From Chryseobacterium sp. Tr-659 (GTDB lineage Bacteria; Bacteroidota; Bacteroidia; Flavobacteriales; Weeksellaceae), in contig NZ_VWWP01000003.1 of the NCBI RefSeq assembly GCF_011752975.1, forward strand, positions 434,001-498,000: 64,000 nucleotides of DNA, read 5' to 3'. The notes under the pieces were generated by a model. That model saw nothing but the letters and a program-made list of their open reading frames with translations, had not been told where the DNA came from and ran no database searches. Positions 47,801 to 54,286 of the stretch are shown piece after piece (the first letter of the stretch is position 1; each line of letters opens with the position of its first letter). Made by a program: the position numbers and the translations under genes.

Positions 47801-48583
47801 GGAATTCAGTCTTTAGGAATTGATTTTGCTGCAACAAGAGCAGGAGGCGGTGATGTAGTATACAATGGCTTTGGAAAAGAATCAATGAAAGCTGTTATGC
47901 TTGTAAGCGGGGGATTAAGCGGAGGTATTTCTGCAGCTATTGCAGGAGGTAATTTCTGGCAGGGATTCAGACAGGGGCTTATTTCTGCAGGATTGAACCA
48001 CCTAGGGCATCTAACAACTGAAGAACTTGATAAGTCGAATTATGAGAAATTAAAGCAGCAGGTTGAAGATTACATGCTAAAAGAAGGCGAAAGTGCTATT
48101 GCAACATCTTTTACAGGAAAACCAGAAGATCTGATCAAATTGGTAACAAAAGTTCCTATTCTTAACGAGTTATTTTTAAAAATAAAACCGGGTACTGTTA
48201 TTTGGTTTAAAGTAACAAACAGAGGGATTACCCCTTTAACAGACGATAAAGGGAATAGAATTCTGGCTGAAACGTATAAAAATACAGCGGGAACTATCAC
48301 TATCAATCTGGAGATGATTAAATCAGACAGATGGATGGGAGTAGCATTAACAATGGGACATGAGCTGATCCATGCGGCTAACGAAAGCCATGGCCTCCAT
48401 GCGTTGTGGGCAAGCTATGTCACCAAGGAAGGGCAGGCCTATGCAAAAGCATTATCAGAACAGGGTGCTTATAACTGGGAAGCTGCTTACTCAGGCACAC
48501 AAAAAGACTATGATACTGCCGTGGGGAATCGAGACAAAAATACTCAAATAGCACAAGACCTTTTTAAGAGATATGGACGTTAA
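41840..48583 (+). CDS. SpvB/RHS polymorphic toxin with HELIH metallopeptidase C-terminus
   Basis: A 2,247-residue protein started at ATG 41840, which gives a clean signal peptide (ending LTAQ); ATG 41825 in frame is an alternative. Order: SpvB/TcdB-like N-terminal region (PTVFGEMNVNEGG, NPNVAIAYNSQ-like), three FG-GAP/VCBS motifs (GDFNNDG, GDFNGDG, ADFNGDG; about 490-710), YD/RHS repeats to about 1,780, and RHS core (HRDNLNSIVAITKADGS, ISRGYTGHE, MNARIYDP) ending at YNNPLLYIDVNG near residue 1,880. The variable C-terminus contains a Gly-rich membrane-active-looking region and HELIH at 2,174-2,178, a zinc metallopeptidase motif. Likely an antibacterial or host-directed toxin. Confidence 0.9.
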   Translation: MKLKIYSLFLLIASICLTAQKQTSVTLQFDTSGYAENSISKPGSVSTQKLDPNENLIPTVFGEMNVNEGGTLNYTIPIETVKGINDHHPNVAIAYNSQGGNGQAGWGWNVTGISTISQGGKSKEIDGVTIGPQFNSDDPYYLDGQRLIKINDTSFATEKYSKVKITKPASGEFSFIIQYTDGKIAKYKEFSPGQHYIVQLSDAMDNQIHYSYDSEYTNTTVERKNMRLAKISYGGTDAANDPYYISIVYKMRKGSTVSYRNGLQSTNQKIIDYVISGTTSTGVYRKYSLTYDMLQNNTRFPTERLRKVVVENGVGDKLKPLNFNYNTSTGSQLVTNSYMVPGFGGDVNGLGTVAMGDFFEAGKLEPVYGVKTKASGYRISSRRGTVSLNYPTSGNSTFHSAKVLFNNKISLRDALIGVTTNYVGDVNSGGSLVDEVTFHIDDLMGNQSRTVKINLPGGTFTSPPDYDHYTGEVITPEYLYRDKTERTFHTGDFNNDGLMDFLIFESANDNRPAKVYLVEVSKIQTSTTVPIEIATPAGFVGRTYYNMEFDGDGIPEILGVNAAQKSFSVYKLDMASNVITTKLANVALFGSFTPKTPLFIGDFNGDGLSDFMAPAKVYEMDPNAFKALGSLVKQMETQTNYWYTYLSKGNSFTSYSEPYNDGDLVYAVPASRNIIKRTSFWDKFWNGEFDEYKGSEYINTSIIMADFNGDGRTDIITSVKIGNAKYTPDELLYKTTVTNLGNSVEYPYMGQPGNYFNSNMVNKIKFLQNGYVDGGSSTMFRPLPQSIPLENITISPLSLILAQHNFNQLNTYTTGLYIYDPLLKKETTFEIKNDNFLEKQIQEVDNGSSVLQRIEYRPMVPNYSNAEVVYNYKPDQTLNYPYYTHNTNGSYYLVNKIHTVFDNKILTKEYRFENGIQHLEGKGFMGFQKIYMSDPYESEFKNNKYANKNPVKPLFWNITTKDPLMENAVVLTTYGGLKKFINETQTKYKKFDKGNHQYLILDSEEISKDNLKNITISKKYDYDEADGLKLKSVFTDYNGIGSSLTKYNYKPEFFNGDHYLYGKFASIESITYKDGLSFSTKEETDYAPNGNLSQKRKFGNDPAAQPIVTNYTYNSFGNLESESLSTTGVSPQTTSYEYDTTNRYIRKTTTPEGLSSQANVNIFGQVASETTPMGLVTSYIYDTWGNATEITDYLGKKTTLSKSVSDIATGARYNLHKKREGGTETVVTFDKFDREIQNKTQSINGKWLVVKTEYDLFGRKSRYSEPFFEGEAPKWNSIEYDEMSRPVKNTAFTGKVMTTCYEGMKVTVDDGYKKTSKTIDAMGHVVRHQDHGGVVAFSYYPNGAIKESNYEGIKTTYEIDGWGNKKKESDPTAGTFTYEYDNLSRITKETNPKGYTLYTYDSLGRPETEKTYGNSPAENTNIEKTYTYNGQTKLPQTVTGTSNGKQFIYTSYYDQYYRLYAKTEETPDFTYSSADTYDSYGRVDATTISTIIIGQHLSTSTIKNVYDANGILVQQNDADTNTMVWHLSDINAKGQYTQMEYGNGYSIANQYNPSDFSLFNIKHQNTNNGTVAVDIDYNYDVNKGVLNWRRNNSFGNKEEFTYDTLNRLLSEAVNGVITNQYTYDKRGRITSNSELGKYNYNETDYKLQSVDFNTNGKNVNTQRGFAKVSYNAFRSPNSIALAGKDVLRFEYNILASRYSMTSKSGFNTKYYSSDFGVEITKNTTTGVTEIITYLNGDPYTANYIKKEVVKNGNLIEKNKYYLHRDNLNSIVAITKADGSVVEKRFFDAWGNLKGLVKDNGQVITNADQLRFTPLFISRGYTGHEHLQSVGLINMNARIYDPVVRKFLSADTIIPDKFNTQSYDRFGYAYNNPLLYIDVNGYEAITLGAAVLIGLAVAITTKVIMNMINGIPFWYGLGKAAVMGAFSGAISFGIGSMATSIFGQYLSVGKSLFEAAMHASTGGFMSVIDGGKFGSGALSGAVSSLMASGIQSLGIDFAATRAGGGDVVYNGFGKESMKAVMLVSGGLSGGISAAIAGGNFWQGFRQGLISAGLNHLGHLTTEELDKSNYEKLKQQVEDYMLKEGESAIATSFTGKPEDLIKLVTKVPILNELFLKIKPGTVIWFKVTNRGITPLTDDKGNRILAETYKNTAGTITINLEMIKSDRWMGVALTMGHELIHAANESHGLHALWASYVTKEGQAYAKALSEQGAYNWEAAYSGTQKDYDTAVGNRDKNTQIAQDLFKRYGR

Positions 48584-49214
48584 AAATAATTTATTAATCG
48601 TAATGCTTTCCTTATTGGCAACTTCATGTGCAAGGAAAGAAGTCTCAATGGATATTGATCAGCCTTTTTATGCTAATAAAAAGCAACATCATATTTCAAT
48701 TGATAATAATACAGGCAATAACTATGTTTTTTATTCAATAAATAACGTAGGAGAAACTAACTACTCCTTAACAGGAAGGTATAATGTCATTATAAAAGAT
48801 GCGTCAGATAAAGAGGTAAAAAGCAAAGATATTTTTGTAAATATTTCCGGATCTCCCTATACACGAAAAGATACTATTGCCATGAATTCTGAAAAAAAGA
48901 AAGGATTTGACAGAGATCTGTTTTGGCATTCAAATAACAGGGAAATGAAAGAAAAAGCGGTATTTGTAAAGCCATTCTCTAAGGAACAACTGGAAAGAAG
49001 GTTTTCATTACTTATCTCTCAGATGAGCTCAACCGGCGGATATTATGATCTTAAGAAAAAGCAGAAATATACTCTTCAATTAGAAGTATCTTTTGACAGT
49101 ACCGAGATCAAAAAACAGCTAACACCTTCTGATCTGGACTCTTTACAAAAGAATCATATCAAGATCTTTCATGGAAAGCTTACCACCAGGAAGGTTCCAC
49201 TGATAGTAGAATAA
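48573..49214 (+). CDS. Lipoprotein overlapping the RHS toxin, candidate immunity protein
   Basis: A 213-residue lipoprotein (signal ending LLATSC, Cys19). Its ATG lies 11 bases inside the end of the toxin gene, so translation is tightly coupled. Body strand-rich, with Lys/Asp-rich regions (VNISGSPYTRKD, FSKEQLERRFSLLISQ). No known family recognised. Position directly after a polymorphic toxin suggests an immunity role; a lipid-anchored periplasmic immunity protein would fit a toxin that is delivered to the periplasm. Ends 15 bases before a strong terminator. Confidence 0.75.
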   Translation: MDVKNNLLIVMLSLLATSCARKEVSMDIDQPFYANKKQHHISIDNNTGNNYVFYSINNVGETNYSLTGRYNVIIKDASDKEVKSKDIFVNISGSPYTRKDTIAMNSEKKKGFDRDLFWHSNNREMKEKAVFVKPFSKEQLERRFSLLISQMSSTGGYYDLKKKQKYTLQLEVSFDSTEIKKQLTPSDLDSLQKNHIKIFHGKLTTRKVPLIVE

Positions 49215-49229
49215 AATGGATTAATAAAA

Positions 49230-49262
49230 ACATCTCTTACAGAAGTAAGAGATGTTTTTTTA
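49230..49262 (+). terminator. Terminator of the RHS operon
   Basis: ACATCTCTTAC / GTAAGAGATGT, 11-bp perfect stem, AGAA tetraloop, then eight T. Confidence 0.9.
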
Positions 49263-49333
49263 TATTGACAATGATAAAATCAATCCTGAAAATGTAATGA
49301 AAAGGAATACTACGTTCTGCCTCTAATAAAAAA

Positions 49334-49358
49334 TCGGTACAAAACTAATTTGTACCGA
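49334..49358 (-). terminator. Minus-strand terminator downstream of the sigma operon
   Basis: TCGGTACAAA / TTTGTACCGA, 10-bp perfect stem with a 5-base loop; the T-run is on the minus strand. It ends transcripts from the T9SS gene at 49647, giving that mRNA a 3' tail of nearly 300 bases. Confidence 0.8.
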
Positions 49359-49439
49359 CCCAACCATTATTAAAAACTAACGAAAAGATTCTTGATCTGA
49401 ATTTGTGGTAAAAAAAACTGAGATATAAGTCAGGAAGCC

Positions 49440-49588
49440 GGATGCCAGAAAGAGGGTTTCCTCAGGGGGTAATTATGATCGTCATTGAATTTAACAAGGG
49501 ATGAAAACTTTATCTATTGAATGTAAAGTATCAATAAAACAACACTTTAGCTCTTCTTCGATACAAGGAACACCCTCTCCCGGCATCC
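49440..49588. repeat. Long imperfect inverted repeat in an intergenic region
   Basis: The 23-base arms at 49440-49462 and 49566-49588 share GGATGCC / GGCATCC at the ends and AGGGT-TTCCT / AGGAA-ACCCT inside, with mismatches between. The 103-base interior shows no gene. It could be a miniature mobile element, or the two arms pair in the long 3' tail of the 49647 gene. Confidence 0.4.
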
Positions 49589-49646
49589 ATTCTTCCTTTC
49601 CACAATCAAAAATTTTTAAAAACCATAGAAATCAAATTATTTAATC

Positions 49647-50609
49647 CTATTTCTTTATGAATCTGTTCTTATACTCGCTTCCATCTGAACTTCTGGAAAC
49701 AATAATATAGTTCCCCGGTACCAGCTGGCTTACATCAATCGCCTGGTTATACCTGTGATCATTTTTCTTCAATACCAGCTTTCCAGACATATCTATGATG
49801 GAAACTTCCTTATATACCTTATCCGATTCTTTCCCGATATATAGAAGCTGTGCCGTTGGATTGGGATAGATTTTCAGGTTATTATCCTTCGCTCTGCTCT
49901 CTCCTGTTCCCAGGTTGCTGCAGAAATCCCAATTACCGAAATTCAGTTGTAAAAAAGCAAAAGGATCCAGCATCTGGCATTGATCAGGGCAATATTCAGT
50001 ACAGGCATAAAATCCATATTTACCTGAATTTGTAGCAACATATGTATCTCCTGACACTCCAGGGATTACACAAGGATCTCCTGTAAACGGAGCAGTGCTG
50101 GTGGGTACACATCTGAACCAGACATGTTTGCCATACACTACGGGAAATATATTATCCAACTGTACAGAAGCACCATTGCATACATTTATTTCCCCCATAT
50201 TTTCCTCATAGGTTCCCGGGGTATAGGTAGACATCATTGCGGGAAGACCATACACAAAACCATCTGCAAATACCGGAGTACTTTCTGCTGTACAGTCGCC
50301 TTCACTTACTATTACTTTATAATAATTCAGCTGGTCATTTCCGTTAATAGTCAGTTGTTGGGAAGTAGCTCCCGGAACAGGCACCCATGGATTGTTATTC
50401 GGTGTCTGCCACGTCCATTCCTGCTTATACCATTGATAAGCTGCATAAGTTTGCGCAGTAGAAAGTATTTCGTCTTCAGTATCGCAGAATAAAATGGACG
50501 CGGGGTATTTCATTCCTAACCTGGGACTGGTAATTGTAGGGTTACACTGCGCTTTTATATTCAGAAGGCTAAATAATAAAAAGGCTAAAAAGATTAATTT
50601 TGTTTTCAT
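49647..50609 (-). CDS. T9SS type A sorting-domain protein in sigma-factor operon
   Basis: A 320-residue protein with a signal peptide (about 1-20, ending IKAQ). The middle (about 30-220) has Trp- and Cys-containing beta-sandwich-like stretches (YAAYQWYKQEW, CEYCPDQC-like Cys cluster), resembling an Ig/PKD-type surface domain. The C-terminal 75 residues are a T9SS type A domain (IYPNPTAQLLYIG, IIDMSGKLVLKK, VPGNYIIVSRSSDG). It lies 40 bases after the anti-sigma gene and is thus likely controlled by the sigma factor. Confidence 0.82.
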   Translation of the reverse strand: MKTKLIFLAFLLFSLLNIKAQCNPTITSPRLGMKYPASILFCDTEDEILSTAQTYAAYQWYKQEWTWQTPNNNPWVPVPGATSQQLTINGNDQLNYYKVIVSEGDCTAESTPVFADGFVYGLPAMMSTYTPGTYEENMGEINVCNGASVQLDNIFPVVYGKHVWFRCVPTSTAPFTGDPCVIPGVSGDTYVATNSGKYGFYACTEYCPDQCQMLDPFAFLQLNFGNWDFCSNLGTGESRAKDNNLKIYPNPTAQLLYIGKESDKVYKEVSIIDMSGKLVLKKNDHRYNQAIDVSQLVPGNYIIVSRSSDGSEYKNRFIKK

Positions 50610-50649
50610 ATATGGATATTTAAGTTGGTGTTTTAATAGATCTTCTTCA

Positions 50650-52050
50650 TCAATCCAGCAATAACCTGACTCCGAATTTCATATTAAACTGAAGTGGCTT
50701 TTCTTTATATATGGTGTTGGGAGCATCTTCGCTCTTAAAGTGATATCCTATTCCCGGCTCAGCATAAATTCCCAACCTGTCTATAACTTTCAGCTGCAAT
50801 CCGACAGCTGAACTGACAGAGAATTGAAGCGTCTTATGTTCCAGACGTTCCTTAGACGTTTCCTTTATTTCATCATTAACAATATAGGTGGTGGTAATAC
50901 TTCCCGATATCGGTTTTTCAACCAATGCACCACCTGTAACATACCCGGTAAACTTCCCTTTCTGAATTACATTATAATTAACCTGAACAGGAACTCCTAC
51001 ATAATGCACCGTCTGATCTCCTTTAATATAATTCATTTCACTTCCTGAATGAAGCTCAGAAGATAATTTGGTATAATTCAGCCCGGTTCCTATTCCCCAT
51101 CTCTTTCCAAGGTTATAATAAACGGAGAAACCAAAAGTAACAGGTACCTTATGTCTGATTCTCGCCTCTATCGGCTGGCTTTGGTTAGCCAGCAATATTG
51201 CAGTAAGAGGATCATCATCATGAAATACAGAAGTACTCCAAATCTGTTCAATATTCATAGGTTTTCCACTGATGGAAGCATATCCCGGAAACTGCTGTTC
51301 TGCTCCGTTTGAGGATATATTTCCTGTAAGCATACTCAACATCCAAGATTTTTTTTCCTGGGTTTTTGCTATTTTATTTCTTGTATCATCTGCATAGAGT
51401 TCTTTTGTTTTTTCTTCTTTAAAAAGAACCTCATCACGTTTTTCTTCTACTACCGGCTTATTTATTGTTTTATCTGGCGCGGGTTCTTTCCCGGAGATTT
51501 GATTCTCATGATGAAATAACTCTGCTCCAGTAGAAGTTTCCGTTATTTCTTGAAAATTGCGGCTCTTTTCTGTCCCTTTGTTCCGTAAGTTTTTAAAAGA
51601 CCTGTGATCTAAGGCATTTACCATTAATTCCGGTTTATTACCATTCTGAACTAAAGGATCAGCGGAAGCAGATTTGATTTCAGTTCCCGAATCCCGATAA
51701 TCATTAGTATTTTCTAAAGAACGATTTTCATTTTCTTTCAAATCTTGCTGTTTCCGGGAAAGAATTTTATGAGAATTTTCCTGTGGAAGTAATTTAATGA
51801 TCAGAAAAAGCAACGTAATTGCAGCCGCAATACCTCCGATACGATAAAATAAAAAAGATTTTCTTGCATCTGAACCTGTCTCTTTTTTTCCGGTTTCCTG
51901 CTCATCAGACACAGGAATAGCCCCTGCAATCATATGATCTTCTTCTCCGGAGAATAATTCCTCTTTAATGTCATCCCACAACCCTTCCGGAACGTCCTCT
52001 TCATGGTCATCCATTCTGCTTCGCAGGGTATTTAGCCATTCATTATTCAT
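50650..52050 (-). CDS. Anti-sigma-like / outer-membrane beta-barrel hybrid
   Basis: A 466-residue protein. The first 65 residues are acidic and cytoplasmic (WLNTLRSRMDDHEEDVPEGLWDDIKEELF), followed by one membrane helix (about 67-89), a long polar low-complexity spacer (90-250), and a C-terminal strand-rich outer-membrane barrel domain of PorT/OMP_b-brl type (about 280-466; RIRHKVPVTFGFSVYYNLG, VGLQLKVIDRLGIYAEPGIGYHF). It overlaps the sigma gene by 8 bases. The design suggests an anti-sigma factor linked to an envelope sensor, a guess based on context. Confidence 0.8.
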   Translation of the reverse strand: MNNEWLNTLRSRMDDHEEDVPEGLWDDIKEELFSGEEDHMIAGAIPVSDEQETGKKETGSDARKSFLFYRIGGIAAAITLLFLIIKLLPQENSHKILSRKQQDLKENENRSLENTNDYRDSGTEIKSASADPLVQNGNKPELMVNALDHRSFKNLRNKGTEKSRNFQEITETSTGAELFHHENQISGKEPAPDKTINKPVVEEKRDEVLFKEEKTKELYADDTRNKIAKTQEKKSWMLSMLTGNISSNGAEQQFPGYASISGKPMNIEQIWSTSVFHDDDPLTAILLANQSQPIEARIRHKVPVTFGFSVYYNLGKRWGIGTGLNYTKLSSELHSGSEMNYIKGDQTVHYVGVPVQVNYNVIQKGKFTGYVTGGALVEKPISGSITTTYIVNDEIKETSKERLEHKTLQFSVSSAVGLQLKVIDRLGIYAEPGIGYHFKSEDAPNTIYKEKPLQFNMKFGVRLLLD

Positions 52051-52609
52051 ATTGTGCTTTTTTTGACATTTTAAAATCTTTTATCTTCTGAACAAGCAAT
52101 CCTTTTGCCCGGTGAAACTGAGATGCAGACGAATTTTCCGCGATTCCCAGAAGCCCTGCAATCTCTTTATGGCTCTTTTTCTCAAATACAAACAGGTTAA
52201 AAACCGTTCTGTAACCTTCCGGAAGTGATCTGATCATCATCATAATATCATCGCGCGGAATTTCCTCAAAATCAGGTTCTTCTTCATTGGGAATATCCGG
52301 AAGCTCATCCACTTCCACTGCTGATTTAAAATCTCCTTTTTGTTTTATATGCTTTAAAGATTCATTAACCGTGATTCTGGTCATCCATGCTTTTAAAGAA
52401 CCATTTCCCCTGTATTCGAAAGATTCTATAGAGCGGAACATTTTGATAAAACTATTTTGAAGTACATCATGTACATCTTCTTTTTCGGTGATATAGCGGG
52501 AACATACATAAGACAGATTTCCGGAATAAGCTCCAAAAAGCTCTTTCCAGGCAGCTTCCTCCTTTTTCAGAAGGTGCTTTACCAAAATCTGTTCTTTACT
52601 TTCTTCCAT
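52043..52609 (-). CDS. ECF-type RNA polymerase sigma factor
   Basis: A 188-residue sigma-70 protein with region 2 (EKEDVHDVLQNSFIKMFRSIESFEYRGNGSLKAWMTRITVNE) and region 4 (LPEGYRTVFNLFVFEKKSHKEIAGLLGIAENSSASQFHRAKGLL) separated by an acidic linker. It lacks regions 1 and 3, as in ECF sigmas. First gene of an operon with the anti-sigma-like hybrid and a T9SS protein. A consensus promoter lies upstream. Confidence 0.93.
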   Translation of the reverse strand: MEESKEQILVKHLLKKEEAAWKELFGAYSGNLSYVCSRYITEKEDVHDVLQNSFIKMFRSIESFEYRGNGSLKAWMTRITVNESLKHIKQKGDFKSAVEVDELPDIPNEEEPDFEEIPRDDIMMMIRSLPEGYRTVFNLFVFEKKSHKEIAGLLGIAENSSASQFHRAKGLLVQKIKDFKMSKKAQYE

Positions 52610-52649
52610 ATACTGCCTCAGTTCCTGATGGGATATTTAAAATTTAAAG

Positions 52650-52680
52650 CAAAAATAGATTGCATCTTATTAAAGTGCAA
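52650..52680 (-). promoter_or_regulatory. Promoter of the sigma-factor operon
   Basis: On the minus strand: TTG (complement of 52678-52680), 20-nt spacer, TATTTTTG (complement of 52650-52657), exact consensus. The predicted start is about 35 bases before the sigma ATG. Confidence 0.6.
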
Positions 52681-52682
52681 TC
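52650..52682 (-). terminator. Terminator of the upstream lipoprotein gene, overlapping the promoter
   Basis: GATTGCA / TGCAATC stem with an 11-base loop, followed on the minus strand by TATTTTT. The same bases form the sigma promoter, so termination of the DUF4840-like gene and initiation of the sigma operon share one site. Confidence 0.55.
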
Positions 52683-52700
52683 CATTTATGATGATATCTA

Positions 52701-53276
52701 TTAATTCTTTATACAGAATGGAAAGTTATAATCGATAACTTCATATGGAGCAACTAATGTCCCGTCTACCGTAATCTTTTCTGCCGTCACTACAAACCTT
52801 AAAGATCGGTCCATCCCTACATAAAATCCTTTCTGTTTGGTTGTTAAATCTACAATCGTCTTTTTATTTACACCATCCACAGGAATCTGAAGTTCCATGG
52901 TTTTAGGAGCAAAAGCCAACTCTATAACATTACTTTGAGCATTCACTGATGCTGTATATTTAAGATCATATTTCACTTTCCCCATCGCTTTCAAAGCGGC
53001 TTCTACTTTGGCTGGGTTCTTCACTACCGTCTTCACAATTTCTTCAATTGGGAATTCTGCAAATGTGATCGTATCTTTTTTGACTTTGAATTCTTTAACA
53101 CTCTCTTTCTTTACATTTCCTTGTACAACAATAAGTCTTCCTTTGTAATTTCCTGGAAGTTCCTCAAGCTTTACCAATGGTATATCCGGACCGTCATTGT
53201 TGCATGAGGATAAAGCGAATCCTGCCACTAGCAGTAAAACAGTCATTAAAAAATAGGGTACTGTCAATTTTTTCAT
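52701..53276 (-). CDS. DUF4840-type lipoprotein
   Basis: A 191-residue lipoprotein; ATG 53276 gives the clean signal MKKLTVPYF with Cys25 in ALSSC, while an upstream ATG at 53300 is in frame but adds only a charged extension. Body: LEELPGNYKGRLIVVQGNVKKES, strand-rich, with PVDGVNKKTIVDLTTKQKGFYVG. DUF4840 name from memory. Function unknown. Confidence 0.78.
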   Translation of the reverse strand: MKKLTVPYFLMTVLLLVAGFALSSCNNDGPDIPLVKLEELPGNYKGRLIVVQGNVKKESVKEFKVKKDTITFAEFPIEEIVKTVVKNPAKVEAALKAMGKVKYDLKYTASVNAQSNVIELAFAPKTMELQIPVDGVNKKTIVDLTTKQKGFYVGMDRSLRFVVTAEKITVDGTLVAPYEVIDYNFPFCIKN

Positions 53277-53514
53277 TGCATAATTTTTTTCGTTAAACAT
53301 TAATTATTTCCGAGTACTCATTAATATAAATCCTGTTTTTATAAAATCTTGCATGATTTTTTTAAGAAAAAACATGTTTTTTCCATAAATGACTGATTTA
53401 AAGAACATAAAAATCCATCGTAAGCCAATATCCATTTAAAATTTAAATTTCAAGACGTCAAAAAATATAATTTATCCCTAATTACAGGTAGAAAAAAACC
53501 ACTATTTCTTTGTA

Positions 53515-53546
53515 TTGTTATGGTGGTCTGTCTGAAAGTACATTTG
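53515..53546 (+). promoter_or_regulatory. Promoter of the 53572 lipoprotein gene
   Basis: TTG at 53515-53517, 21-nt spacer, TACATTTG at 53539-53546 (exact match), 25 bases before the ATG. Confidence 0.6.
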
Positions 53547-53571
53547 TCCCAGTAGATTACAAAATATTATT

Positions 53572-54054
53572 ATGAAAATGCAAGGAGTAAAAAAAATTAT
53601 TTCGACCTTTATGATGTCTGCCATTATTGGTGCTGTATTCACAGCATGCAGTAAAGATGATGATCCTGCAGAAGCAAAGGCTGTAATGAAATTTACGATC
53701 ACCGTAAATGGAGCAGATTCCAATGACCAGGCTGATTTTATTGTAAGCGCAGGAAATCACGATGCCAGCCAATACGGAAGTCCTGTCTGGAACATGAATG
53801 GGACTACACAGGGCAATTTAGATGACATCCAGCTGGAGGTAAGCAACTTTACCGGTAATACAAAAACGTATGTTTTTGAATCTGTAAAACCATTCAATTT
53901 TTCCAGTCTGCATGTTGCTCTCAGCAATTTTGACGGTGCTCCTATTTCTGTGAGCTATAAATCTGAAGTGGGAGGAAATGTGGAAACCAATGAAACAAAA
54001 TCATTGGCAGCCGGACAGACATTCATCAAAGATTACTCTTACGTGGCAAAATAG
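53572..54054 (+). CDS. Small lipoprotein of unknown function
   Basis: A 160-residue protein with lipoprotein signal (VFTACS, Cys26). Body: MKFTITVNGADSNDQADFIVSAG, repeated strand-rich segments, ending FIKDYSYVAK. No domain recognised. It has its own consensus promoter and a very strong terminator, so it is an independent, probably well expressed gene. Confidence 0.75.
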   Translation: MKMQGVKKIISTFMMSAIIGAVFTACSKDDDPAEAKAVMKFTITVNGADSNDQADFIVSAGNHDASQYGSPVWNMNGTTQGNLDDIQLEVSNFTGNTKTYVFESVKPFNFSSLHVALSNFDGAPISVSYKSEVGGNVETNETKSLAAGQTFIKDYSYVAK

Positions 54055-54090
54055 TTTTGACCTTATCAAATATTGTTTTAATTAGTGGGG

Positions 54091-54120
54091 AATAAATAGC
54101 CGGTTCCGGCTATTTATTTT
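54091..54120 (+). terminator. Terminator after the 53572 gene
   Basis: AATAAATAGCCGG / CCGGCTATTTATT, 13-bp inverted repeat around a TT tip, then T-rich DNA. Downstream, 54121-54286 holds no recognisable feature. Confidence 0.85.
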
Positions 54121-54286
54121 TGGTAAAAAGTGTTTATATAAAAAGATACTACCTCATGGATATCATTCTGAACATATTACAAATCAAGAATCTTAATTGT
54201 GTTGGTTTTAGAGATTCTCTGATAAGCTCAGCATGATAGAAGCCAGATATCTGACTTTTGAGATAGTATCTTTTATTATTCTATGG

